The notes: generated by a model from the letters alone, not told the origin. 54,147 nucleotides of DNA from Bacteroidota bacterium (GCA_018333525.1 JAGXTF010000104.1:1-54147), one strand, 5' to 3'; shown: positions 1 to 8,179, numbered from the stretch's first letter. Numbers and translations: made by a program.

Positions 1-321
1 TTGGGACTTTTGAGTGGTCTTACGGGTATTGGCGGTGGCGTTTTGTTATCGCCATTGCTTTTGCTTGGGAAATTTACCGGACAGAAAGAAACTGCGGCAT
101 TGAGCGCGCCATTTATTCTGGTGAATTCTGCCTCCGGATTATTTGGACTGGCGCATGATGGTTTAGAAATAGATTTCCTGATCATCATTAGCCTCATTGT
201 GGTTGTGCTTGGTGGTATGTTGGGCTCTTATCTGGGTGCAGGAAAATTCAACAATGTTGTTTTAAAGAGAATACTTGGGGTTGTTTTGATGATAGCAGCG
301 GTGAAATTGTTGTTTATGTAA
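1..321 (+). CDS. TauE/SafE (TSUP) family permease, C-terminal part
   Basis: The reading frame is open at the window edge, so only the last 106 residues are seen. The sequence starts with the TSUP glycine-rich motif (GLLSGLTGIGGG, residues 3-14). Two or three hydrophobic segments follow, the last ending at the C-terminus (KRILGVVLMIAAVKLLFM). TSUP proteins carry this motif once in each half, so this is probably the second half of a protein of about 250 residues. The family includes putative exporters of sulfite, sulfoacetate and other sulfur-containing anions at the inner membrane; the substrate cannot be told from sequence. It lies directly upstream of the molybdenum-cofactor genes on the same strand, with a gap of 149 bases. 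A link to a molybdoenzyme such as sulfite oxidase is possible but unproven. Confidence 0.85.
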   Translation: MGLLSGLTGIGGGVLLSPLLLLGKFTGQKETAALSAPFILVNSASGLFGLAHDGLEIDFLIIISLIVVVLGGMLGSYLGAGKFNNVVLKRILGVVLMIAAVKLLFM

Positions 322-470
322 CACAAAACATATGAAAAATCTGACGTAGAAAATGAAATTCAAAAGTACTTATTTTTGCGAAACAAGCCAGCAGCCAGTA
401 GCCAGAGGCCAGCAGCCCTCATCATGATTTTCATTCTTTCATTACCTTCATTCTAATTTATCTTTGCCAT
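322..470. other. Intergenic region with short GCCAG-rich direct repeats
   Basis: The stretch separates the permease from moaD. At about 388-420 the unit GCCAGYAG/GCCAGAGG recurs four times in tandem, a low-complexity run. A perfect TAnnTTTG box (TATTTTTG) lies at 371-378 and a second one (TATCTTTG) at 459-466, so a promoter for the molybdenum-cofactor operon probably starts here. No gene is seen. Confidence 0.4.
459..466 (+). promoter_or_regulatory. -7 box (TATCTTTG) of a probably leaderless moaD promoter
   Basis: The box matches the Bacteroidota -7 consensus TAnnTTTG and ends four bases before the moaD ATG at 471. With the usual spacing, transcription would begin at or next to the start codon. 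No clear TTTG at -33 is visible. Confidence 0.4.
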
Positions 471-701
471 ATGCTCAGGGTCTTGTTTTTCGGAGAATTG
501 GCGGAAGTTGCAGGGATGAGGGAGTGCGAATTTCCTTTGACGAACCACACCGGATCTCTGATGGCCGATTTACAAGAAAAATGGCCCGGTTTGAAACAAA
601 AAACCATTTCTATGGCCGTAAACCATAAAATAGTGAATGCGGAATTCAGGTTGAAGGAAGGAGATGAAATCGCTTTATTGCCACCATTTTCAGGGGGATG
701 A
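471..701 (+). CDS. moaD: Molybdopterin synthase small (sulfur carrier) subunit MoaD
   Basis: This 76-residue ubiquitin-fold protein carries the sulfur that MoaE inserts into precursor Z to make the molybdopterin dithiolene in the cytoplasm. It shows the expected short length, the beta-grasp pattern (LRVLFFGELAEVAG at the start, IALLPPFSGG at the end) and the essential C-terminal Gly-Gly, which is adenylated and then thiocarboxylated. The gene overlaps the following adenylyltransferase gene by four bases (ATGA type). The two are therefore probably translationally coupled, in line with their roles as carrier and activating enzyme. The ATG at 471 is the only plausible start. Confidence 0.93.
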   Translation: MLRVLFFGELAEVAGMRECEFPLTNHTGSLMADLQEKWPGLKQKTISMAVNHKIVNAEFRLKEGDEIALLPPFSGG

Positions 702-1507
702 GTTTAAAAGATTCCATATCAAATCGATTTGCCCGACAAATCCGGATGCCTGAAATAGGGCAGGAAGGACAACAAAAATTAATTCAATCATCGGTTCTTG
801 TTATTGGTGCCGGCGGACTGGGTTGCCCGGCCTTATCTTATCTGGCAGCTACCGGAGTTGGCAAAATTGGAATCGTGGATTTTGATCAGGTGGAAATGAG
901 TAATTTACACAGACAATTGCTCTATGACGAATCGGATATTGGAAAAAATAAGGCATTGCAAAGTGATACAAAATTAGCAGCCCAATTTCCGGATTGTAAG
1001 GTTGTTTCTTATCCAAAAGAACTCGACAATAAACTGGCAATGGAGATTTTTCCGGAATACAACATCCTTCTGGATTGTACCGATCAAATTCACACCAGAT
1101 ATTTGATTAACGACGCCTGTCGTGTTTTAAACAAGCCCTGGATATTTGGGGCTATTCAGGGCTTTGAATCGCAGTTTGCACTTTTGAATGCATCAAAAGA
1201 GGCTGCTGATTTCAGAGATATTTTTCCAATTCCTGCCAATCCATTAACAGCGCCCAACTGTGAAAACGATGGAACTATTGGTGTGATTCCGGGAATTACC
1301 GGAATGTTTCAGGCAATGGAATGTGTGAAATGGATTTTGGGATTAGGTGAAAGTTCAACTGTTCTGCATTTTTTTAATTATATGGATTATCAGAAATATG
1401 AAATGGAAATTATTCCATCCAAAGAGCGTGTGAATATTACTGAACTTGAATTTATGCAAACAGATTACAGGGAATATGTAATGGCATGTCATTATAAAAA
1501 AATGTAA
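698..1507 (+). CDS. moeB: MoeB/ThiF/HesA family adenylyltransferase, probably activating MoaD
   Basis: The 269-residue E1-like enzyme should adenylate the C-terminal glycine of MoaD with ATP before sulfur transfer. Visible features are the nucleotide loop GAGGLG (37-42), the ATP-binding segment SNLHRQLLY (68-76) with its arginine, and LLDCTDQIHTRYLI (124-137) with the conserved aspartate. The later GVIPGITGMFQAMECVKW (195-212) is the typical helix-capping region. The two CxxC pairs that hold structural zinc in E. coli MoeB are not seen: the first position reads FRDIF and the tail has no CxxC. There is no C-terminal rhodanese domain. It sits between moaD and moaE, overlapping both, which supports the MoeB role over ThiF. 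Confidence 0.85.
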   Translation: MSLKDSISNRFARQIRMPEIGQEGQQKLIQSSVLVIGAGGLGCPALSYLAATGVGKIGIVDFDQVEMSNLHRQLLYDESDIGKNKALQSDTKLAAQFPDCKVVSYPKELDNKLAMEIFPEYNILLDCTDQIHTRYLINDACRVLNKPWIFGAIQGFESQFALLNASKEAADFRDIFPIPANPLTAPNCENDGTIGVIPGITGMFQAMECVKWILGLGESSTVLHFFNYMDYQKYEMEIIPSKERVNITELEFMQTDYREYVMACHYKKM

Positions 1508-1950
1508 TGGAAAAGAAGATGAAAAAAGTTTTTGTAGCAGGTGCAATTTCTCCTTCATTTATTGGGGAGAGCATTGCTAAACATGCAACCAAAGATGAAA
1601 TTGGAGCCCACAGTATTTTTCTGGGTCAGGTACGCGCAGATATAATCGAAGGTGAGAAAGTTACTGCAATTGTATATGAAGCTTTTGAAGAAATGGCGAA
1701 TGAAAAATTCCATGAAATTCGCGAAACCGCATTTGAAAAATATCCGCTAACCTGCATGCATATTTACCACAGCCTCGGTGAAGTAAAGTCCGGTGAAATC
1801 AGTTTGTTTGTTTTTACATCTTCGGCACATAGGACAGCAGCCATAGATGCTTGCAGCGAAATTGTGGAACGAATAAAATTCGAGGTTCCGGTGTGGGGAA
1901 AAGAAGTTCTGGAATCCGGAAAAATAGTATGGAAAGAAAATAAAAAATAG
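1507..1950 (+). CDS. moaE: Molybdopterin synthase catalytic subunit MoaE
   Basis: This is the large subunit that, with MoaD thiocarboxylate, converts cyclic pyranopterin monophosphate (precursor Z) to molybdopterin. Diagnostic features are the HSIFLGQVRAD segment (about residues 35-45), YEAFEEMA, the HSLGEVKSGE loop and the C-terminal WGKEVLESGKIVWKE, which contains the two catalytic lysines of the family. Length (147 residues) is normal. The ATG at 1507 overlaps the previous stop (TAATG). A second in-frame ATG at 1519 (MKKVFVAG) looks equally possible and gives a slightly shorter protein. Confidence 0.93.
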   Translation: MEKKMKKVFVAGAISPSFIGESIAKHATKDEIGAHSIFLGQVRADIIEGEKVTAIVYEAFEEMANEKFHEIRETAFEKYPLTCMHIYHSLGEVKSGEISLFVFTSSAHRTAAIDACSEIVERIKFEVPVWGKEVLESGKIVWKENKK

Positions 1951-1952
1951 TC

Positions 1953-2864
1953 ATGAATGATATTACCCATAAAATAAAAAGTATACGCACGGCAATAGCT
2001 TCCGCTATTGTGAAAGTGAGTGCAGCTCAGACGATAGAAAGAATAAAAAATAACGATGTTCCGAAGGGAAATATATTTGAATTTTCGCGTGCTGCCGCAT
2101 TACTGGCAGTGAAGAATACCAGTAATGTAATTCCGGATTGCCATCCGTTACCCGTGGAAAGTTGTTCCATTACTTCTGAAATTCTGGAAGATACCATTAA
2201 AATAACTGTGGAAGTAAAAACCATTTACCGCACCGGTGTGGAAGTGGAAGCCATGCATGGAGCGAGTATTGCTGCTCTTACGATGTATGATATGTTGAAG
2301 CCAATTGACAAAGGAGTGGAAATTCAAAATATTAAACTGGAATATAAAAAAGGCGGTAAATCCGATTATACCGATATACCAAAACGCGAAGTAACTGCAG
2401 CGGTGATAGCATGTTCAGACAGCATTAGTGCAGGGAAAAAACAAGACAAAGCAGGTAAAGCTATCATTGCAATTTTGGAAAAATACGGAATTAAAATTGT
2501 GGAGTATTCTATTATTCCGGATGAAATGGAAATGATTCAGGAAAAGGTAAAAACCTTTTGCAAACCTGGAATGGACATGCTCATTTTTACGGGCGGAACA
2601 GGCCTTTCTCCAAGAGATGTTACTCCGGAATCTGTATTGCCTTTGTTAGAGCGTGAGGTGCCAGGAATTATGGAAGCAGCGAGAACTTATGGCCAAGAGC
2701 GAATGCCTTATGCTATGGTTTCACGTGGGGTGGCCGGTTTTAGGGGAAATACACTGGTAATTACAACACCTGGTTCTACCCGTGGTGCTGAAGAAACCAT
2801 GGAAGCGTTATTTCCATATGTTCTGCATTTGTTCCGCGTTGCAGATGGTGCAAGACATTCGTGA
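1953..2864 (+). CDS. moaCB: Bifunctional MoaC-MogA/MoaB fusion (molybdenum cofactor biosynthesis)
   Basis: Two cofactor enzymes are joined in 303 residues. Residues 1 to about 145 are MoaC (cyclic pyranopterin monophosphate synthase), with IPDCHPLPVE, VEVEAMHGASIAALTMYDM and the conserved lysine-rich KPIDKG segment. Residues from about 150 to the end are a MogA/MoaB domain (molybdopterin adenylyltransferase), with the dinucleotide-binding FTGGTGLSPRDVTPE and the TTPGSTRGAEE loop. It starts three bases after moaE, so it is the last gene of the moaD-moeB-moaE-moaCB operon. Fused MoaC/MogA proteins are known elsewhere. The radical SAM partner MoaA, which acts just before MoaC, is not in the window. 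Confidence 0.92.
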   Translation: MNDITHKIKSIRTAIASAIVKVSAAQTIERIKNNDVPKGNIFEFSRAAALLAVKNTSNVIPDCHPLPVESCSITSEILEDTIKITVEVKTIYRTGVEVEAMHGASIAALTMYDMLKPIDKGVEIQNIKLEYKKGGKSDYTDIPKREVTAAVIACSDSISAGKKQDKAGKAIIAILEKYGIKIVEYSIIPDEMEMIQEKVKTFCKPGMDMLIFTGGTGLSPRDVTPESVLPLLEREVPGIMEAARTYGQERMPYAMVSRGVAGFRGNTLVITTPGSTRGAEETMEALFPYVLHLFRVADGARHS

Positions 2865-2956
2865 GTGAGAAGTTAGTTGTCCGCCCGTGCCGGTTCGGAT
2901 GGGTGGGAAGTTAGAAGTTTTTCACTTCATGTAATTTAATTGTATCGCCTTTAATA

Positions 2957-3142
2957 CGGTGGTTGAGCGAAGCCGAAAACACCGCTATTCGCGAAACTGA
3001 AAATACCTCATTATAAAACGGTGGTTGAGCGAAGTCGAAAACACCGCTATACGCGAAGCCGAAAACACTTCATTATAAAACGGTGGTTGAGCGAAGCCGA
3101 AAACACCGCTATACGCGAAACTGAAAACACCTCATTTTTTAT
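2957..3142. repeat. Three tandem 62-bp repeats with hairpin core GAGCGAAGYCGA
   Basis: Copies begin at 2957, 3019 and 3081, exactly 62 bases apart, and differ at only a few positions. Each starts with CGGTGGTTGAGCGAAG, and its flanking arms CGGTG(G)TT and AACACCG can pair around the core. Each copy then ends with a CTCATTATAAAA-like stretch. The array fills the gap between the convergent moaCB and the flavoprotein gene, where it may end transcription from both sides. A related core lies inside truA at 27619-27646. Confidence 0.85.
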
Positions 3143-3146
3143 AAAA

Positions 3147-4808
3147 TTATACTGTATCCAAATATTTTCGGATAGTATAAATTGCCGCTGAACCTTCTCC
3201 AACAGCAGCTGCAACTCTTCTATTCGCACCATGTCTGATATCGCCGGCAGCGAAAATACCGGGAACATTGGTTTCGAATAGAAATGGATCTCTTTTCAAT
3301 GGCCAGTTTAAAACTCCATGGGCATTTCTGGGCAAATCTGTTCCGGTATAAATAAAACCACCGTCATCTATTTCAATAATATCAGAAACCATTTCAGAAC
3401 GTGGAGATGCGCCGATAAATATAAACATGGCATCTGCTTCCATTTCGGAAATTTCACCTGTATTTACATTGCGAATTTTGAGCATTTCCAATTTATCTTT
3501 TCCCATTACCTCTGTAACTTCCACAAATGGAATAACTTCAATATTTTTTGTTTTTTCAATACGTGCAATCAGATAGTGCGACATGGATTTGTGCAGATTA
3601 TCTGCATGAATTAATATTTTTACATGACTGGAATAGCGGGCAAAAAACAAGGCTCCCTGTCCGGCAGAATTTGCCCCGCCAATAATGCAAATAACTTTGT
3701 CTTTGTATGTGGAAGCTTCGGTCATTGCAGCACCATAATACACGCCTATTCCAATCAGAGAATCAATTCCTGTTGCTTCTAATTTTCTTACGGTCATACC
3801 AGTTGTGATTAATACCGTATAGCCGGCAATGGTACTTCCATTGGAGAGTTTTACTTTTCTGTAAGGGCCATCAGTTTCAATTCCTACAACTTCACTGGCA
3901 GTAAGAATTTCCGCACCAAATCGAGTGGCTTGTGCAGTTGCTCTCTGCGCAAGATCTGCCCCGGTGATGCCCATTGGAAATCCGAGATAATTCTCAATTC
4001 TGGAACTGGTACCGGCTTGTCCACCCGGAGCGCTTTGCTCCACCAAAATAGTTTTTAATCCTTCACTTGCACCATATACAGCATTGGCCAATCCTGCAGG
4101 GCCACCACCGACAATGATGAGATCATAAAAAGGTTTGCTGGCTGAAATATGAAGCCCAACTTTTTCAGCGAGTTCATGTATTTCGGGCTTAATTAAATAA
4201 CTACCGTCTTCAAACAATACCAATGGAATGGAATGTTCATCACCGGCAGTTTGAATTACAAGTTCGCGCATAGAGGCATCCTGATCCATATCAACCCATT
4301 GGTATGGAACATGATTCCTGGAAAGGAATTCTTTTAATGGATAGCATTCCGGAGTCCAACGAGTGCCGATAATTCGGATTCCTTCATGATGCATTTTGTA
4401 TTTCGCATGCCATTTCTTTAGTAATTCATCTATTACAGGGTATAATTTTTGTTCCGGCGGAGAGAATGGTTTAATCATGTATTGATCCAGCAACAGGTTG
4501 TTGATGCTATGAATCGCGGCTTCGGAATCTCTATGGGAAGTCAATAATACTTTTATCGCATCCGGATATAATTTCGATGCTTCCATCAGAAAATCAGTAC
4601 CGATAATTTGCGGCATTTTCTGCTCGCTTAAAATCATACAAAGATGTTCACCCAGTAATTTGAGATTTTTGATCAACTCCAAAGCAGCAACAGGGGAATC
4701 GGACTTAAGAATTTTGTAATGTTTCTTATACCCGTTTTGCAGGGCATTTTCAATTTTGTCTAAATCTTCGGAATGGTTATCAACTGCTAAGATTACCGGC
4801 TTTTTCAT
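3147..4808 (-). CDS. Fused response-regulator receiver / thioredoxin-reductase-like flavoprotein
   Basis: The 553-residue protein has three parts. Residues 1-135 are a CheY-like receiver, residues about 143-215 a glutaredoxin/thioredoxin-like fold (IIGTRWTPECYPLKEFL), and residues 226-553 a thioredoxin-reductase-type FAD/NAD(P)H module (FAD loop GGGPAGLA 234-241; NAD(P)H loop GGANSAGQ 377-384; C-terminal FAADGI-like FAAGDIRHGAN). In the receiver the phospho-acceptor aspartate position is Glu62 (ILSEQKMP), while T90 and K113 are kept. In the reductase the redox CxxC is replaced by YYGAAM (357-362). Annotation pipelines commonly call this architecture a fused response regulator/thioredoxin-disulfide reductase, but disulfide reduction by the usual route is not possible without the CxxC. 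It starts nine bases after the RCC1 gene and is probably co-transcribed with it. Confidence 0.88.
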   Translation of the reverse strand: MKKPVILAVDNHSEDLDKIENALQNGYKKHYKILKSDSPVAALELIKNLKLLGEHLCMILSEQKMPQIIGTDFLMEASKLYPDAIKVLLTSHRDSEAAIHSINNLLLDQYMIKPFSPPEQKLYPVIDELLKKWHAKYKMHHEGIRIIGTRWTPECYPLKEFLSRNHVPYQWVDMDQDASMRELVIQTAGDEHSIPLVLFEDGSYLIKPEIHELAEKVGLHISASKPFYDLIIVGGGPAGLANAVYGASEGLKTILVEQSAPGGQAGTSSRIENYLGFPMGITGADLAQRATAQATRFGAEILTASEVVGIETDGPYRKVKLSNGSTIAGYTVLITTGMTVRKLEATGIDSLIGIGVYYGAAMTEASTYKDKVICIIGGANSAGQGALFFARYSSHVKILIHADNLHKSMSHYLIARIEKTKNIEVIPFVEVTEVMGKDKLEMLKIRNVNTGEISEMEADAMFIFIGASPRSEMVSDIIEIDDGGFIYTGTDLPRNAHGVLNWPLKRDPFLFETNVPGIFAAGDIRHGANRRVAAAVGEGSAAIYTIRKYLDTV

Positions 4809-4817
4809 ACGACCAAT

Positions 4818-7115
4818 TTAATTCGGGCGCATCAAAATTATGGTACCTTCCCTAAAGAATTTTCTTTGGGTAACCATGTTTTTTAAGGTTAAGGTATAAA
4901 TATATACCCCTTCCTGGCATGGCTTGCCCATAAAGTTTCCATCCCAACCGGGTTCGCCTGCCGGACCTTCATATATTTTTTCGCCCCAACGATTAAATAT
5001 TTTTATTTCATTGAAATAAAATGGAGGAAAATAAATCTGGTAATTATCATTTAAACCATCGCCATTTGGTGTGAAAATTTCCGGAATTTCAAACCAGGTA
5101 ATATCTTCCACGTCTACCACTCTGCTCATGGTATCTTTGCAGCCGGTGGCGCTGTTTTCGGCGATAAGCATTGCATTGCGTTTTCCGCTAATCTGATACA
5201 CATGAAATGGATTCATGTCATTTGAAATTTCTGAATTGGTACCAAAATCCCATGTGAATTTATTGGCATCGTTACTTTCATTTCTAAAATAAACTGTATC
5301 GTACATAGCGATAGCTGCATTAGACATACTAAAGCCGGCATGCGGTTTGGCTGTGACTTCTACTGATGTGGAAACGAAAGAGTCACATCCGCGATAATTA
5401 GAAAATGTATCCAAATAAACACCTGCATTTTTATAAGTATGGTTGTTGAAGGAAAACGATTGCCCCTCGCAAATGATAACGCTTTGCTTGCCGAAACTGC
5501 TTTGAATGACATTTAATTCAATGGTAAGCACAGAATCACAACCTCGGTAATTTTGCAGGTATTGGAAATAAGTTCCGGGCTCAGAATAATTTTGAGAATT
5601 CAATGTAAATATGCGATTCTCACAAATGGTGCTCTCTAATTTTCCCTGGCTATCCGGATAGTTCGAAATAAAAATACTAACTATAGAATCGCATCCTTTG
5701 TAATTGGCAATAGTATCCAGATATTTTCCGGGAGCACTATAAGTTTTACTATAATATTTTACAGATTCACGGCTGCACTTGCTCACAGTAATAGTGCCAT
5801 GTGAAGCGGATAAATAAGCCAGTGTTGCATAAACAACAGAATCATAACCCTTGGAATCTTTTAAGGTGAAACTATAATTCCCGGCTTTGTATTCGTATTT
5901 ATTTCCAATTAATGCAGAATCACCAGGACAAATTTCTTTGCGTATGTAAACAGGTTTTATGGATTTTGGACTGCATAAATTCATTGGAGCAATATTGGGC
6001 TCAATTCTGGTAAATGTATAACGCATTGTGTTGTCTAAATCCATCCAAATGGATGCTCCTAATTGGGAGTATCCGGATGCCCATAGTGAATTATCTGCTT
6101 TGATAATGTAGGAGAAATTTTCTCCGGCGAGAATATCTGCTGTATTGGTTGCAACTTGTACAGGAAACAATACCGGAGTTCCAATTCCGCTTCCAACCTG
6201 ACCCTTATTATTAGTCCCCCAGCCAAAAACTGTACCTAAAGAATCCAATGCAAGGAAATGATCACCATCATTCATTCCCGAAATTGCAATGATGTTTTTT
6301 AATCCTGCTATTTTATTTACAGTTTGTGAATTTACAATAGAGCCATTTCCCAGACTTCCTTTGCCACCACCACCCCAGGCATATACATATCCATTTTTAT
6401 CCAATGCTACAATCGCATCGGTATTTGCTTTTATATCTACAATATCCTTCAGCCCCGGAATTACTACCGGAGTTTTTGCAAATCCATTAATCGGAATATC
6501 CGCGCCGATACAACCCACCGTGTTTTTACCGGCTGCCATCACAGTACCATCTTTTAGAAGAACGATAGTTCCCCATTGGCAATTTGCTACCCTCGCGGCA
6601 TCGGTAATTTTATCCATTTTTACAGGTATTTTGGATTCATTTCCGGAGGTTCCGTTTCCGAAAGAACCATAGGTGTTTTTTCCTACGGACCAAACTGTAC
6701 CATCATTTTTAATAAATACTGCGATATCCATTCCGGCATCTGTGAAAATCACATTTTCAATCACCTTTTCTGCAAATGGTTTTGCGCCGTTTCCCCAAAT
6801 CCAACCACTGTTATCTTTTTTAATGGCCGCACTGAGATAACCGGCAGTATAAAAATGGACATTGTTCATACCCTGGCATAATACAGGGATATCTGAGTTT
6901 TTATTGGAATTGTTTCCAAGCTGGCTGTAGTTATTTCTACCCCATGCAAGCAATTGACCAGAGTCTCCGCAAACGGTATAACCGGAATAGGAGCCAACTG
7001 AATAATTGTGAGGAGTGTACCACAACCTGCCGCCGAAGCCGTCGCCTACCATGCTGTTTTGCGCATACGCGAACAGAGGCATCAAAAAAATGATGGTTCT
7101 GAAGAGGGTTTTCAT
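4818..7115 (-). CDS. RCC1-repeat, PKD-domain protein with T9SS type B sorting domain
   Basis: A secreted or cell-surface protein of 765 residues. It has an N-terminal signal peptide (cleavage after about residue 18, ...LFAYAQ), then about 350 residues of RCC1-like beta-propeller repeats (AWGRNNYSQLGN, VWSVGKNTYGSFGNG, VYAWGGGGKGSLGNG, VFGWGTNNKGQVGSG). Next come four roughly 60-residue repeats, each ending in N-Y-[KR]-G-C-D-S or a variant, with paired cysteines. A PKD domain (FTWDFGTNSEISN) follows, and a gliding-motility-type C-terminal domain (FTPNGDGLND, IFNRWGEKIYEG) closes the protein. The last domain marks cargo of the type IX secretion system. The ligand or partner is unknown. A TATATTTG-type -7 box lies on the minus strand at 7159-7166. 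Confidence 0.88.
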   Translation of the reverse strand: MKTLFRTIIFLMPLFAYAQNSMVGDGFGGRLWYTPHNYSVGSYSGYTVCGDSGQLLAWGRNNYSQLGNNSNKNSDIPVLCQGMNNVHFYTAGYLSAAIKKDNSGWIWGNGAKPFAEKVIENVIFTDAGMDIAVFIKNDGTVWSVGKNTYGSFGNGTSGNESKIPVKMDKITDAARVANCQWGTIVLLKDGTVMAAGKNTVGCIGADIPINGFAKTPVVIPGLKDIVDIKANTDAIVALDKNGYVYAWGGGGKGSLGNGSIVNSQTVNKIAGLKNIIAISGMNDGDHFLALDSLGTVFGWGTNNKGQVGSGIGTPVLFPVQVATNTADILAGENFSYIIKADNSLWASGYSQLGASIWMDLDNTMRYTFTRIEPNIAPMNLCSPKSIKPVYIRKEICPGDSALIGNKYEYKAGNYSFTLKDSKGYDSVVYATLAYLSASHGTITVSKCSRESVKYYSKTYSAPGKYLDTIANYKGCDSIVSIFISNYPDSQGKLESTICENRIFTLNSQNYSEPGTYFQYLQNYRGCDSVLTIELNVIQSSFGKQSVIICEGQSFSFNNHTYKNAGVYLDTFSNYRGCDSFVSTSVEVTAKPHAGFSMSNAAIAMYDTVYFRNESNDANKFTWDFGTNSEISNDMNPFHVYQISGKRNAMLIAENSATGCKDTMSRVVDVEDITWFEIPEIFTPNGDGLNDNYQIYFPPFYFNEIKIFNRWGEKIYEGPAGEPGWDGNFMGKPCQEGVYIYTLTLKNMVTQRKFFREGTIILMRPN

Positions 7116-7158
7116 AACATGTTGTCCGGAAATTTGGGTAGATCAGGACATTGTGTAA

Positions 7159-7166
7159 CAAATATA
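7159..7166 (-). promoter_or_regulatory. -7 box (TATATTTG) upstream of the RCC1/T9SS gene
   Basis: The sequence matches TAnnTTTG and lies 43 bases upstream of the start codon of the RCC1/T9SS gene. No convincing -33 TTTG is seen at the normal spacing, so confidence is modest. Confidence 0.3.
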
Positions 7167-7329
7167 ACATAAGGCTTCAAGTGGTACGGCGCCGTTTTAC
7201 CAAATGCCGTTTTCAATTGAAGAAAGTAGGAGGGAGGTACTTTCATGACAATTAATTATTTACGTGGCAAATAAGAGTACAACGAATGTATGCGAAACCC
7301 TTAAAATATAGTCTTGGGTTTTGTCATAT

Positions 7330-7374
7330 TTGGTTGGCACGAATTCAACCACCGGTTGAATTCGTGCCAACCAA
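7330..7374. repeat. Perfect 21-bp inverted repeat with 3-base loop
   Basis: The left arm (7330-7350, starting TTGGTTGGCACGAATTC) is the exact reverse complement of the right arm (7354-7374), with ACC between them. It is the first of a series of hairpins surrounding the RAYT gene. Confidence 0.9.
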
Positions 7375-7434
7375 CCGCAACGTAAGCACTTCTAGATCCG
7401 GTCGTATTCTATATCATTTCACCTTCATTTAAAA

Positions 7435-7480
7435 GTGGTTGGGGTTTCGCCGCGATGCGAGCGAAACGAAGAATACCACC
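7435..7480. repeat. REP-like hairpin upstream of the RAYT gene
   Basis: An outer stem GTGGT/ACCAC encloses an inner stem GTTTCGC (7444-7450) and GCGAAAC (7461-7467). A purine bulge (GAAGAA) lies on the 3' side. A GTGG tetranucleotide sits at the 5' foot, as is typical of REP elements recognised by RAYTs. The layout equals that of the hairpin at 8180-8229 downstream of the transposase. Confidence 0.7.
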
Positions 7481-7526
7481 CATGAGGTTGCGCTCAATGG
7501 ACCAAGGCATACCACCAGGGTATACG

Positions 7527-7572
7527 CGGTTGGTGTTCATGTCGCATAAGCGAAGCATGCGACCACCAACCG
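7527..7572. repeat. 46-bp REP-like hairpin, upstream member of a flanking pair
   Basis: The outer stem is CGGTTGGTG/CACCAACCG and the inner stem GTCGCAT/ATGCGAC, with loop AAGCGAAGC. The same 46-bp element, differing only in the loop, recurs at 8353-8398. A shorter palindrome (GCATACC/GGTATAC) directly precedes it. Confidence 0.8.
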
Positions 7573-7648
7573 CTTTTATGCCAGATAAATAATCGATTAA
7601 TTTAAATCAAAAATGTAAATCAATGTTGTGAAATTTTAATTTTGATGG

Positions 7649-8167
7649 ATGAGGGAATTTATTCAAGGATTGTATTTTTATACAGCCACTTGTAACACAT
7701 GGAAGAAAATATTATTGGGAAAGAATGAGCATGAAATTATTATGAATAGCATGAGGTATTTTACAAGACAAAAAATATGCAAGATTTATGGTTTTGTGAT
7801 TATGCCAAATCACATTCACATGATAGTTGCCATTCATGATGAAAATCTAAAATCCTTCCAACAACGTTTTTTGAAATTTACTGCGCATCAAATTGTTATG
7901 CTTTTTAAAAAAGAAAAAAATAATTTATTGAAGGAGTTACATTCTACACAGTCAGATAGAAGATTTCATATATGGGAAAGGAGATCGAAATGGAAAGCAA
8001 TTTACAATAGTGATGAATTTTATAACGCATTGAATTACACACACAATAATCCTTTACAAAAACATTGGAAGCTTGTAGCGAATCCAGCGGATTATATTTC
8101 AAGTTCTGCATTGAGTTATAAAATAGGAGTTACACAATTTGATTTTCTTACAATTTATGAGTGGTAA
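7649..8167 (+). CDS. REP-associated tyrosine transposase (RAYT, IS200/IS605-like Y1 HUH)
   Basis: This 172-residue single-strand DNA transposase-like protein has the HUH motif as MPNHIHMIV (about residues 52-60) and the conserved C-terminal segment with the likely catalytic tyrosine in LNYTHNNPLQ (about 128-137). A PADYISSSA-type tail follows. RAYTs are single-copy, domesticated relatives of IS200 TnpA that nick and rejoin REP hairpins. Its identity is supported by context: at least five REP-like hairpins lie within 350 bases on either side. The gene is AT-richer than its neighbours. A different-frame ATG at 7645 ends after a few codons and was discarded. No second IS605 gene (TnpB) is present. 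Confidence 0.88.
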   Translation: MREFIQGLYFYTATCNTWKKILLGKNEHEIIMNSMRYFTRQKICKIYGFVIMPNHIHMIVAIHDENLKSFQQRFLKFTAHQIVMLFKKEKNNLLKELHSTQSDRRFHIWERRSKWKAIYNSDEFYNALNYTHNNPLQKHWKLVANPADYISSSALSYKIGVTQFDFLTIYEW

Positions 8168-8179
8168 GTGCAAAAAGAA

